42,557 nt of DNA. Origin: Planctomycetota bacterium (lineage in GTDB: Bacteria; Planctomycetota; Phycisphaerae; Phycisphaerales; Phycisphaeraceae). Positions 35,003 through 42,439 of this stretch are shown here, in pieces (position 1 is the stretch's first letter; the number at the start of each line of letters is the position of its first letter). A program made the translations under genes and the position numbers. Where the stretch lies: positions 1-42,557 of the forward strand of contig JAJRXX010000047.1 of NCBI GenBank assembly GCA_024276075.1, in the 5' to 3' direction. The notes beneath the pieces were generated by a model. It saw only the letters and a program-made list of their open reading frames with translations, searched no databases and was not told the DNA's origin.

Positions 35003-36100
35003 ATGATGACCAATATTACGATCCTATTTTTCCTGATGGGTATGGCGTGCTGGTGGGGCCTGATCCGGGGCTTGCTCCTTGCTTTTCTTCTGCTGATGTC
35101 AACCATTGTGGCGGGCGCGGTAGCGGTGTCGCTGTGGGAGCCGTTCGTGCTAAGCGTGCTGATCCGGGTGATACCGACCTACGCTTGGGGTATCGGCTTG
35201 CTGACACTGTTTGCTGTGTTGCTAATCTCGCTGAAACTGGCTGCGGGTCGGCTTGTGCCGCAACCGGTGCAAATTGGCCGATGGGCGGAGATGGTCGGGG
35301 GTGGGCTCTGCGGTTTGTTTTCGGCGATCCTTATCAGTGGGTTTATCCTTATTGGTGTGCGCTTGCTACCGATCGGCTGGGACGCAAGCAACCCGCCGGC
35401 ACAAGACGTCGCGTCGAATGCGCAAGCCACGCAGGTCGATCTGTGGGTCCCCGTCGATAAGATGACCGAGGTCTTTCTGGCCAGGCTGTCGCTGGGTGTG
35501 TTTTCCAGCCGAACACCGCTAGCACAGTTCCGCCCGGCACTGGCACGGCAACCATCAATGTACCGAGCGCAAAGCCGTCCCGGTGCATCGATTGCCGCTC
35601 TGCCAAGCAGTATCTCTCTGGGCGAGGTCTACCTATCCCATATGCCCGTGAAAAACCTCAACCAAGACGTCGTCCAGTCGCTGGTGACGCACCCCAATAC
35701 AAAGGGAATGAAACTGGTACTAGTCGATACGCTGTGGCAAACGGACTCGGTGGTGACCGACCGTGACGGCACGCTACGTGTGCTGCCAACACAGGTGCGC
35801 CTGGTCGCTCAATCTCGCCAGCAAAGGCAACGCTCAGCACAAATGTATGCGCCGGTAGGCTCGGTACAAACCGACCCACACACCAAAGACCGCGTGTACA
35901 AACCGGCCCATGCCACGAAGCCAGCGATCGGACAAAGCCCCCAAGTACTCATTAGCTGGGTGTTCATGATCCCCAGCAAGGAATGGCCCAGCCAGGTGCT
36001 GCTGCGTCAGATGCGGTTCCCTGTCGTGGCTACACAAGGCGAGCCGACCCAGCTCGTCGAGGCACTGGGACGATTGTCAACTAATACCAATCAAGATTAA
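35003..36100 (+). CDS. CvpA-like membrane protein with extended C-terminus
   Basis: A 365-residue protein. The first about 125 residues form four hydrophobic segments with the CvpA-like layout (FFLMGMACWWGLIRGLLLAF, VLSVLIRVIPTYAWGIGLL, MVGGGLCGLFSAILISGFIL). CvpA relatives have been linked to colicin V production and envelope stress. The following about 235 residues are extracytoplasmic or cytoplasmic, polar, and have no family I recognise. Two overlapping ATG codons (35003, 35006) start the frame, 104 bp after the GspE-like gene. The last residues (NTNQD) and the TAA stop are encoded inside R1 copy 4: without the insertion the frame would continue with about 11 different residues to a TAA near 36222. 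The two genes probably act together at the envelope. Confidence 0.65.
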   Translation: MMTNITILFFLMGMACWWGLIRGLLLAFLLLMSTIVAGAVAVSLWEPFVLSVLIRVIPTYAWGIGLLTLFAVLLISLKLAAGRLVPQPVQIGRWAEMVGGGLCGLFSAILISGFILIGVRLLPIGWDASNPPAQDVASNAQATQVDLWVPVDKMTEVFLARLSLGVFSSRTPLAQFRPALARQPSMYRAQSRPGASIAALPSSISLGEVYLSHMPVKNLNQDVVQSLVTHPNTKGMKLVLVDTLWQTDSVVTDRDGTLRVLPTQVRLVAQSRQQRQRSAQMYAPVGSVQTDPHTKDRVYKPAHATKPAIGQSPQVLISWVFMIPSKEWPSQVLLRQMRFPVVATQGEPTQLVEALGRLSTNTNQD

Positions 36101-36189
36101 TACTTGCGCGACATCTACAAACGCGAAGGCAAAACAGACAATAACTTACCTCTTTTACGATGCACTAGAAATAGTCGCAGTGCGTATAA
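36082..36189 (+). mobile_element. R1 element copy 4 with TAA duplications
   Basis: The element body is 36085-36186 (102 bp) between TAA at 36082-36084 and TAA at 36187-36189. It overlaps the 3' end of the CvpA-like gene and supplies its stop codon. The junction of element end and duplication makes a perfect TATAAT (36185-36190) facing murD. It is closest to copy 3, with about 11 differences over 102 positions. Confidence 0.88.
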
Positions 36190-36252
36190 TCGCTCTTCTT
36201 CGCCGACGGGCACGCAGCCGTAAGCCGGGCCGCACCTTTTGGACACACGCCA

Positions 36253-37605
36253 ATGAAGACAGCCGTCAAGCGCGTCGTGGTCATGGGGCTGGGCCGATTC
36301 GGCGGAGGCGTCGGCGTAGCGAAATATCTTGCCGCACGCGGCGCGGACGTGTTGGTCACAGACCTGCTACGAGCCGGCCAGCTACACGAAAGCATGACTG
36401 AGCTAGACGGGCTACCCATCCGGTATCGGCTTGGCGGCCACGACGTGGGAGACTTTACGCAGGCCGACCTGATCGTGGTCAACCCCTCGGTGGACCGGCG
36501 TGGCAACGAATACCTGCGAGCCGCTCAGGGGGCCGGGGCTACGCTCACCAGTGAAATACGCCTGCTCATCGACGCCCTACCGAATCGGCATCACGTCATC
36601 GGCGTCACGGGCACAACGGGGAAGTCGACCGTCACCGCAATGCTTAGCCACGTCTTAACCAAGCACCACAGCCCGACGCGCGTACACATCGGAGGCAACA
36701 TCGGCGGCTCGCTGCTGGGCTGTCTCGATCAGATCAAAAACGATCACCTGGTGGTGCTTGAGCTTTCGAGTTTTATGCTCGATGACCTCGACGACGATCA
36801 CTGGTCGCCGGGCATAGCTGTGGTGACGAACTTTGCCCCCAACCACCTCGACCGTCATACCAGCATAGAAGACTACGCAGCCGCTAAGCAAGTAATCCTC
36901 AAATACCAGGAGCGCGGCGACACGACGATCCTCGGACCCACGGCAACCCATTGGCCAACGAACACCGGCGTCACGCGCCATGCTGTGGCCGGACACGACG
37001 CACGAATCGTATTGGGCATCCCCGGCACCCACAACCGCGTCAACGCGACGCTGGCCTACGGGGCAACACAAGCGATCGGCGTGTCGGGCATCGACCCGGC
37101 ACACGACTTTGCGGATTTCGTCGGCTTGCCCCATCGGCTGCAATTCGTGTGCGAATACAACAACATCCGGTTCTACAACGACTCCAAAGCGACCACGCCC
37201 GAGGCTGTGCAGTTTGCGATTGAAAGCCTGATCGACGACCCCGTTGTTGTGGCGACACCCGGTGCATCATCAAGCGGGGTGCTGGTCATCCTGGGCGGGT
37301 ACGACAAGGGGCACAACCTAACTGCGTTGGGCGAATTGGCTGGGCATGCTTGCCGGGCGGTGTTCACCATCGGTGCCACGGGCGACGCGATCGCCGACGC
37401 GGCGCAGCGATCGGGTTGTGCCAATGTCATGCGCTGCGGGAGTCTCGATCGCGCGGTCGAAGCCGCATCTCAACAGGCTCGGCCGGGCGACGCGGTGCTG
37501 CTGAGCCCCGGGTGCGCGTCGTGGGACCAATTTGAGAATTACGAAAAGCGTGGCGCTGCCTTCGTCGAAGCGATTTTGAAATACAACACGCAGCGCCAGC
37601 CGTGA
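36253..37605 (+). CDS. murD: UDP-N-acetylmuramoylalanine--D-glutamate ligase MurD
   Basis: A 450-residue Mur ligase that adds D-glutamate to UDP-MurNAc-L-Ala in peptidoglycan synthesis. Motifs: VMGLGRFGGGVGVAKYL (N-terminal Rossmann), ATP-binding VTGTTGKSTVTAML, LELSSFMLDDL, NFAPNHLDRH, the NDSKATTPEAV block, VILGGYDKGHNL, and LSPGCASWDQFENYEKRG. The start ATG 36253 lacks a clear Shine-Dalgarno sequence. Normally murD lies in the dcw wall/division cluster; here it is isolated after R1 copy 4. Its presence supports a genuine peptidoglycan wall in this organism. Confidence 0.94.
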   Translation: MKTAVKRVVVMGLGRFGGGVGVAKYLAARGADVLVTDLLRAGQLHESMTELDGLPIRYRLGGHDVGDFTQADLIVVNPSVDRRGNEYLRAAQGAGATLTSEIRLLIDALPNRHHVIGVTGTTGKSTVTAMLSHVLTKHHSPTRVHIGGNIGGSLLGCLDQIKNDHLVVLELSSFMLDDLDDDHWSPGIAVVTNFAPNHLDRHTSIEDYAAAKQVILKYQERGDTTILGPTATHWPTNTGVTRHAVAGHDARIVLGIPGTHNRVNATLAYGATQAIGVSGIDPAHDFADFVGLPHRLQFVCEYNNIRFYNDSKATTPEAVQFAIESLIDDPVVVATPGASSSGVLVILGGYDKGHNLTALGELAGHACRAVFTIGATGDAIADAAQRSGCANVMRCGSLDRAVEAASQQARPGDAVLLSPGCASWDQFENYEKRGAAFVEAILKYNTQRQP

Positions 37606-37616
37606 CCACACACGGT

Positions 37617-37681
37617 TAGAGCATTTTCGTTTTTGATCGCAACAGATTCCCACGACGAGCCGCGACCGTCAGGGAGCGGTC
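37617..37681 (+). repeat. TAGAGCA end remnant and GC hairpin after murD
   Basis: TAGAGCATTTTC at 37617 resembles the left end of R2 (TA plus GAGCA) but no matching right end was found. A hairpin (GACCG 37664-37668 with CGGTC 37677-37681) follows, 58 nt after the murD stop; it may be a separate REP-type repeat or a weak terminator. Confidence 0.35.
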
Positions 37682-37683
37682 TC

Positions 37684-37791
37684 TTATATCAATCAAGATT
37701 AATACTTGCGCGGTATCTGCGAACGCGGGAACAGAATAGGCAATAGCTTACATTACTTGCGACGCGCTAGAAATATACGCAATGCGTATTA
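37684..37791 (+). mobile_element. R1 element copy 5 with TTA duplications
   Basis: The element body is 37687-37788 (102 bp) between TTA at 37684-37686 and TTA at 37789-37791, in the intergenic region between murD and the convergent htpX. Confidence 0.88.
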
Positions 37792-37810
37792 ACGCAGGGT
37801 TGCAATCAAA

Positions 37811-37863
37811 TATAAAAACGCCCTAAATGGTGGGGATTGCGTTTAACAAATTAAACCGCAATC
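37811..37863 (-). terminator. htpX: Candidate terminator of htpX
   Basis: Thirteen nt after the htpX stop, the minus strand forms a long stem (GATTGCG-TTTAA arm 37835-37846 with 37851-37863, one bulged base). A TTTTTATATTTG tract follows 17 nt later, so the termination point is not textbook. Confidence 0.4.
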
Positions 37864-37875
37864 GGCGACTCGACC

Positions 37876-38718
37876 TCAGGCGAGTTCTAGAAGCTTGGCG
37901 ACGCGTTGGGCAGTCGACGGGTGCGTGGAGAATAGCTTGGTGAAGCCACCGCCGGAAAACGGCTGGACGATGAACATGTGGTTCTGCGCGGGCATTTCGT
38001 TTTCGAGCGGGATTCTTTTGGCTACCGAGTCGAGTTTTTGCAGCGCACTGATCAGGCCGTGCGGCGTCCCCGCGATGCGCGCTCCGTCTGCGTCGGCGAC
38101 AAACTCGCGGCTGCGGCTGATCGCCATCTGGATCAGTGCCGCGGCAATCGGCGCCAGGATCAGCATTAGCAACCCCACAAGCGGGTTGCCCCCTTGGCGG
38201 TTGCTTCCCCCCATACCGCCAAACCAGAATGCCATGTAGCCCAGGAAACTGATCGCACCGGCGATCGTCGCGGCGACGCAACTGATGAGCGTGTCGCGGT
38301 TCTTGACGTGTGCCAACTCGTGCGCCATGACGCCCTCGAGTTCGTCGTAGTCCAGCAGCTTTAGCGCGCCCTGGGTCACGGCGACGGCGGCATTTTTCGG
38401 ATTACGCCCCGTGGCAAATGCGTTGGGCGCCTCTTGCGGGCAGATATAAACCCTGGGCATCGGCAGGCCCGCGTTCTGCGATAAGCGTCGCACCATGTGC
38501 ACCAGATCGGACGCGGTGCGCTCGTCGACTTCTTTCCCACGCATCGCGGTCAGCGCGACCTTGTCGCTGAAGAAGTAGGCGAGCACGTTGCCCATGCCGC
38601 CGAAGATGAACGCGAACATCAGTCCCCGCTGGCCAAACTGCGCACCAATCAACAAAATGAGACCGAACATCAGCCCCAGCAACGCAGCCGTCTTGGTGTT
38701 GTTGATAAACCTTGTCAT
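37876..38718 (-). CDS. htpX: Membrane zinc metalloprotease HtpX
   Basis: A 280-residue M48-family protease of the inner membrane that degrades misfolded membrane proteins. It shows two N-terminal membrane segments (TAALLGLMFGLILLIG and LMFAFIFGGMGNVLAYFF), the HELAHVKNRD zinc/catalytic motif, PRVYICPQEAPNAFATG upstream of it, and the SREFVADADGA third zinc-ligand region. The start is ATG 38718, supported by AAAGGAG 9 nt upstream; ATG 38727 would overlap that signal. It is convergent with murD. The 232-bp upstream gap contains a TTGACA but no paired -10 that I trust, and a small inverted repeat, ATTTCAC/GTGAAAT, at 38911-38932. Confidence 0.94.
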   Translation of the reverse strand: MTRFINNTKTAALLGLMFGLILLIGAQFGQRGLMFAFIFGGMGNVLAYFFSDKVALTAMRGKEVDERTASDLVHMVRRLSQNAGLPMPRVYICPQEAPNAFATGRNPKNAAVAVTQGALKLLDYDELEGVMAHELAHVKNRDTLISCVAATIAGAISFLGYMAFWFGGMGGSNRQGGNPLVGLLMLILAPIAAALIQMAISRSREFVADADGARIAGTPHGLISALQKLDSVAKRIPLENEMPAQNHMFIVQPFSGGGFTKLFSTHPSTAQRVAKLLELA

Positions 38719-38950
38719 GCGAATCATCTCCTTTTCGAACGAACCCTTCCCCTGCGAATTACCAGATGGTAGATCGGATTGGCGCGGGTTTCTATGGCCC
38801 AACACTTCACAATAGGTTGCAATCCCCGTGCCTCCCACGGCACCGGCCAGCCACGCCATATATTCGTGTCAACAAGAACGGTTTATGCGCAGGTATTTCA
38901 ACAAGGCATTATTTCACCTGTGTTTGTGAAATAGATGTCGCTCATTTTTT

Positions 38951-39880
38951 TCAGAAGATCGCCGCCATTTTGATCGCCGCCGCCAATACAAGGCAGATGA
39001 ACGCAACTCGGACCTGCCGAACCGGCAGCCGGTGCGTGAGATTCGCTCCGAGGTGACCACCCAACCAGCAACTCGGCGCCAGGATCATCGCCAGCGCCAA
39101 GCTGTGATACCAGCTATACCCGTGCTGAAAGAGTGAAGCGTTTTTGTAGATCGCGCCCAGCGTCGCGCTGACACAGATCACCGCAGAACTGTTGGCGATG
39201 CACGACTTGAGTGGCAGCTTCAGTACGACTTGCTGGAGCGGCACCGCGATCGCCCCGCCCCCGATGCCCAACAGCCCGGCAATCAAGCCCATGACGGAGC
39301 CAACAAAAGCGCTGCCCCAGCGTGGGTCCGATGATGCAGCACGGTCGGTATCAGCGTGAGGACTATATACTACGGTCGTCGGTGCAGAATCGGGGTCCGC
39401 CTGTGTGTCCTTGCGCGGCTTGATGAGTTTTTGGATATTGACAATCGCGACATAAACCAGGAATACCGCCAACACCCTTCCCAGCCACACTCCGCCCTGG
39501 CTGCCACGGAATAACGGCGCGTTGCTGAGCCACACACCCACGATGACAAACACCACCGCCATCGCGAGAATCCGTCGCAGAATAGCGGGTGTCATGGCGC
39601 CGGCCTTGCGATGACGCAACGCAGCGGGGATGGATACCGTGACGTTGGCGATCATGGCGACCGCTTGATACAGGTGCTGGTGATACCCGAAGACCATCGT
39701 CAAACCGGGGATGATGACCGTGCTGCCCCCCACGCCAAGCAGACCACCCAATACGCCGGCGAGCAAGCCGATCGAGACCAGTTCGACCACGAGCAGGATA
39801 TCGAAGTGCAGTACCACGAGCGGTGCGTTATACGCTGGGGCGTCGTGCAATGCACGGAGACGCATGCGCATAACCGACAC
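38951..39880 (-). CDS. TauE/SafE family membrane transporter
   Basis: A 309-residue polytopic membrane protein of the TauE/SafE family, whose members export sulfite, sulfoacetate or other organosulfur anions. The two internally similar halves are visible: GLLAGVLGGLLGVGGSTVIIPGL near the N-terminus and GLIAGLLGIGGGAIAVPL in the middle, each with the GxGGG loop. About eight hydrophobic segments occur; a polar cytoplasmic loop (about 155-190) separates the halves. GTG 39880 has AGGG 5 nt upstream; ATG 39871 is an alternative. The substrate cannot be told from sequence or context. Confidence 0.88.
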   Translation of the reverse strand: MSVMRMRLRALHDAPAYNAPLVVLHFDILLVVELVSIGLLAGVLGGLLGVGGSTVIIPGLTMVFGYHQHLYQAVAMIANVTVSIPAALRHRKAGAMTPAILRRILAMAVVFVIVGVWLSNAPLFRGSQGGVWLGRVLAVFLVYVAIVNIQKLIKPRKDTQADPDSAPTTVVYSPHADTDRAASSDPRWGSAFVGSVMGLIAGLLGIGGGAIAVPLQQVVLKLPLKSCIANSSAVICVSATLGAIYKNASLFQHGYSWYHSLALAMILAPSCWLGGHLGANLTHRLPVRQVRVAFICLVLAAAIKMAAIF

Positions 39881-39949
39881 ATAACCCTACACGGAAACGT
39901 GGTCGAGGGAGTTTAGAAAAAGGTAAACACGCAAACGATCGGATTGAGG

Positions 39950-40020
39950 GTGGCACTGGTTGCTTGCAACCAGTGTTGTCAGAAGATGTAGCAACACAGC
40001 TTGCAAGCAAGCTGTGCCAC
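39950..40020. repeat. Inverted REP pair (REPIN-like) beside the flagellin gene
   Basis: Two REP units in opposite orientation: 39950-39975 has a GTGG head and stem CACTGGTTG/CAACCAGTG with a CTTG loop; 39995-40020 on the other strand has a GTGG head and stem CACAGCTTG/CAAGCTGTG with a CTTG loop. The 19-bp spacer and inverted layout match REPINs. It lies 34 bp after the flagellin stop and may act as a transcript end. Confidence 0.75.
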
Positions 40021-40054
40021 ACAAGACTGCATCCAATGCAACGGTGATCTCGTA

Positions 40055-40900
40055 TCAGCTAATCAACGACAGGACCCCTTCCGACATCCGGTTTGTCAGG
40101 TCGAGCGTCAACAACGACGACTTGGTAAGCAACTGCGACCGGATGAGGTTCGTGGTCTCGGCTGCAAAGTCGGTATCGCGGATCGATGAGTTGGCAGCGG
40201 AGATGTTCTCGATCGCAACGTTGATGCTGTTGAGCGAAGTCGAGATCGTGTCTTTCTGGAACGAGCCGATCTTGCCGCGCTGTGTGGCGACGTCGCTGAT
40301 GGCCGCATCGATTACCTGCAAAGCTTTGCTGACGTCGCCAGTGGCGGTGTTGAGGGAACCTGCGGACGCCACATCGGACAGGTCTAACGATTGACCGCTG
40401 ATCACGGATGAGCCCAGATCGTTGACCGCGACGCTGTCGATATCGAGCGTAGCGTCACTGGTGGTCAGGGACGCTGAGCCGTCGAGCAAACGGTCGCCGT
40501 TAAAGGTTGTCGTGTTGCTGATCCGGTCGACGCTGGTGAGGATCGAATCGATCTGCATCTGGTTTGCCTGGCGCTCGGCATCGGAAACACCCGTACTGCT
40601 GGCGTTGGCGACGGCCAGGCCCTTGGCTTCGATCAACAGGTTCGAAACTTCCGTCAGTGCGCCGTCGGCGACGGTGCTAACCGAGTTAACCCGTTCGAGT
40701 GTGCGTGACTCCGCTTCGAGCGCAGCCAATGCTGACTTGAGGTTCTCCGACGCGATCAGGCCAGCGGGGTTGTCCGCGCCACGGTTAATTTTCAGGCCCG
40801 TGGACAGCTTGGTCAGCGAGGACGCCAAGCCGATCTGATTCAACGCATGGGTACGCTGGGCGATCAGCGAGGGAAGTGAGGCGCCTGGAAAACTGCTCAT
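40055..40900 (-). CDS. fliC: Flagellin
   Basis: A 281-residue flagellin, the filament subunit. The N-terminal D0/D1 helices (SSLTKLSTGLKINRGADNPAGLIASENLKS and ESRTLERVNSVSTVADGALTEVSNLL) and the C-terminal helices (IENISAANSSIRDTDFAAETTNLIRSQLL) are well conserved; the variable middle domain is short, so the filament surface is minimal. ATG 40900 has a strong AGGAGG 8 nt upstream, consistent with high expression. The C-terminus LTNRMSEGVLSLIS lacks the usual Leu-Leu-Arg ending. No other flagellar gene is present except a receiver-like protein upstream. The symbol is by family only. Confidence 0.93.
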   Translation of the reverse strand: MSSFPGASLPSLIAQRTHALNQIGLASSLTKLSTGLKINRGADNPAGLIASENLKSALAALEAESRTLERVNSVSTVADGALTEVSNLLIEAKGLAVANASSTGVSDAERQANQMQIDSILTSVDRISNTTTFNGDRLLDGSASLTTSDATLDIDSVAVNDLGSSVISGQSLDLSDVASAGSLNTATGDVSKALQVIDAAISDVATQRGKIGSFQKDTISTSLNSINVAIENISAANSSIRDTDFAAETTNLIRSQLLTKSSLLTLDLTNRMSEGVLSLIS

Positions 40901-40962
40901 GGGAAGTACCTCCTGCTAGGCCGATTGGCTGGGGCGATCAATAGGGACCTGCCAGCCCGGTA

Positions 40963-41104
40963 ATAACCCGGATTCTCCACCCCTAAGCCTCGAATTCATT
41001 TGCCCCACATGCAAGGCGTAAGGACGATAAACCTTATCTGCCCCCCTGCTCGATGGCCGGATAACCATCAGGTTTATCCCTATTTAACACAGGTAAAGGT
41101 TATT
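40963..41104 (-). promoter_or_regulatory. Clustered ATAAACC-type inverted repeats upstream of flagellin
   Basis: The 267-bp flagellin upstream region repeats a short word in both orientations: GATAA-ACC-TTATC (41026-41038), an imperfect palindrome GGATAACC/GGTTTATCC (41059-41079), AAAGGTTATT (41095-41104) and ATAACC (40963-40968). They may be operator sites. No clear sigma28 site with correct spacing was found. Confidence 0.3.
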
Positions 41105-41167
41105 GGACGGACCAACGTAGACCAGCAGCAACAAGGCTGCCCGAGAAGGGGTCTGGTTAGAAGGAAG

Positions 41168-41593
41168 CTAGCTGGCTGTGGTGGGCGGGGCTGATTGGTT
41201 TATAGGACCTGTGCCCGAAGCGGCTTGGCGCAGGATCGCGGCGGTCCGGGGGTCGTGCAGATGAGACTTACCAAAACCCCGTGCCCCACCGGCTTCAATA
41301 GCCTGCTGCTGGGCGTCGTCATAGTTGGAGATGAGCATCGCCACGGGCGGATCGGGCTGGCGGGCCAGATCACGGATCAACTCAATGCCGCTACCGGTGG
41401 CAAATCGGCCGTCGAGTTGACGATTGACCAGCAAAAGCGATCTCGACGAGGCAAAACGATCAAGTTGGGCGGTGTCGTTAGCAGCGTAGACAGGGAAGTC
41501 AGCACCCAGCACGTCGAACACCACACGTTCGAGCATCATGCGATCGGCGCCACAGTGACCTACGAGCACAGCTTGTTCGATGGACTGGCCCAT
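41168..41593 (-). CDS. Receiver-like protein lacking the phospho-aspartate
   Basis: A 141-residue protein with the pattern of a CheY-like receiver domain: alternating hydrophobic strands and helices (QAVLVGHCGADRMMLERVV, RSLLLVNRQLDG, PPVAMLISNYDD, GARGFGKSHLHDP). The conserved Thr/Ser (Ser89) and Lys (Lys109) are present, but the phosphorylated Asp is replaced by Asn57, and the acidic pair near the N-terminus is missing (GHCGAD). It is therefore probably a pseudo-receiver acting by protein contact rather than phosphorylation. ATG 41593 is used; a TTG at 41608 is in frame. It lies upstream of the flagellin gene on the same strand, 267 bp away. The family call is tentative. Confidence 0.6.
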   Translation of the reverse strand: MGQSIEQAVLVGHCGADRMMLERVVFDVLGADFPVYAANDTAQLDRFASSRSLLLVNRQLDGRFATGSGIELIRDLARQPDPPVAMLISNYDDAQQQAIEAGGARGFGKSHLHDPRTAAILRQAASGTGPINQSAPPTTAS

Positions 41594-41668
41594 GCGGGTC
41601 CGCTCCAAGGGTTAATGATTGACGAGGCTCTCCCTCTCCATAATCGGCTAGAGCTCGTGGTTATTTCA

Positions 41669-41708
41669 ATACGAGCGAAACGGCCTGTGGGTTCGGGTTC
41701 GCTCGTAT
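41669..41708. repeat. 11-bp perfect hairpin upstream of the receiver-like gene
   Basis: ATACGAGCGAA (41669-41679) pairs perfectly with TTCGCTCGTAT (41698-41708) across an 18-nt loop. It lies between the two minus-strand genes and may affect transcript ends or stability. Confidence 0.5.
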
Positions 41709-41758
41709 GTGCCGGCACCCCTGTTCATGCCACGGCTTATACGCATTTAGATTAATTC

Positions 41759-41787
41759 GTGCGTAGCCGTAACGCCCCGCTACGCAC
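41759..41787 (-). terminator. Hairpin at the 3' end of the methyltransferase-like gene
   Basis: GTGCGTAGC (41759-41767) and GCTACGCAC (41779-41787) form a perfect 9-bp stem 10 nt after the stop codon. The following sequence on the minus strand (GAATTAATCTAAA) is AT-rich but not a proper U-tract. Confidence 0.45.
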
Positions 41788-41797
41788 CTCGCACGTA

Positions 41798-42319
41798 TTA
41801 CAGCCAACGGCGGACGGATTGCTTGTAATCGATGTAGGGCTGGCCGAGCTTGCGTTCGAGGTATCGCTCCTCGCGGAGGATGACGCCGTGATGCAGCAGC
41901 AGCGCCGTTGGGATGATCGCTAACAAGACCCACAGGCTATTGATCCAAATCGCCAAACCCAGGTGGAGGAGCATAAACGAGAGATAGATCGGGTTGCGCG
42001 TCAATCGGTACGGCCCGGTGTGGACCAGCGCAATGCTAGGCCGATGGGGAGGGATGCTGGTGCCGACCTTAAAAAACTGCGGCACCGCCCAGACGAATAG
42101 TGCCAGGGCAATGACGATCAGCGCGACGCCGAACGACGGTGCAAGATGCGCGTGCGTCGGCAACGTGACGGGCCAAAGGTAATGGAGTGCAACGGCGACC
42201 AGTATCGCGGCTAAGACGATTACCGGTGGGTGCGTGATGACGTCGGCGTGGTCGGGAAGTGACGGGGTGTTGTCGTTTGGGGGTTGTGACGGTTGCTCGT
42301 TGTTGGTGTTGGTCGGCAT
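41798..42319 (-). CDS. Isoprenylcysteine carboxyl methyltransferase-family membrane protein
   Basis: A 173-residue polytopic protein of the ICMT/PEMT type. The C-terminal signature is clear: LVHTGPYRLTRNPIYLSFMLLHLG, then ILREERYLERKLGQPYIDYKQSVRRWL, the SAM-binding and catalytic region shared by bacterial methyltransferases of this family. About four membrane segments are visible. The start is uncertain: ATG 42319 gives a 25-residue polar leader (PTNTNNEQPSQPPNDN) and no Shine-Dalgarno sequence; the frame is open to 42448, where it overlaps a terminator hairpin. The substrate is unknown; bacterial homologues rarely have prenyl-cysteine substrates and may methylate small thiols, lipids or other groups. 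Confidence 0.82.
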   Translation of the reverse strand: MPTNTNNEQPSQPPNDNTPSLPDHADVITHPPVIVLAAILVAVALHYLWPVTLPTHAHLAPSFGVALIVIALALFVWAVPQFFKVGTSIPPHRPSIALVHTGPYRLTRNPIYLSFMLLHLGLAIWINSLWVLLAIIPTALLLHHGVILREERYLERKLGQPYIDYKQSVRRWL

Positions 42320-42375
42320 GGGTGTGGGGCGTGGCGATGGTGCGTGACGCTGATTGTACGTTGGTATAGAAAAAG

Positions 42376-42439
42376 AAACGCCGGAGCGATGTGCGAGGGC
42401 TGTAGTCATGCCCTGGGCGCACCGCGACCGGCGTTTTTT
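42376..42439. terminator. Long bidirectional terminator-like hairpin
   Basis: AAACGCCGG (42376-42384) pairs with CCGGCGTTT (42428-42436), enclosing further pairs GTGCG/CGCAC and AGGGC/GCCCT. The plus strand ends in six thymines and the minus strand in TTTCTTTTTC, so it could end transcription from both sides or be a small structured RNA. The last 118 bp of the window show nothing else. Confidence 0.65.

Noticed and set aside
34819-35460. 213-codon plus-strand frame overlapping the GspE-like and CvpA-like genes
   Set aside because: It is a shadow frame between two better-supported genes, with atypical amino-acid composition.
41026-41079. Sigma28-type flagellin promoter
   Set aside because: GCAGATAA-like words exist, but no TAAA element lies at the required distance upstream on the flagellin strand.
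41195-41755. 186-codon plus-strand frame opposite the receiver-like gene
   Set aside because: It is antisense to a frame with receiver-like strand/helix pattern, has no family motif, and runs through a perfect hairpin.
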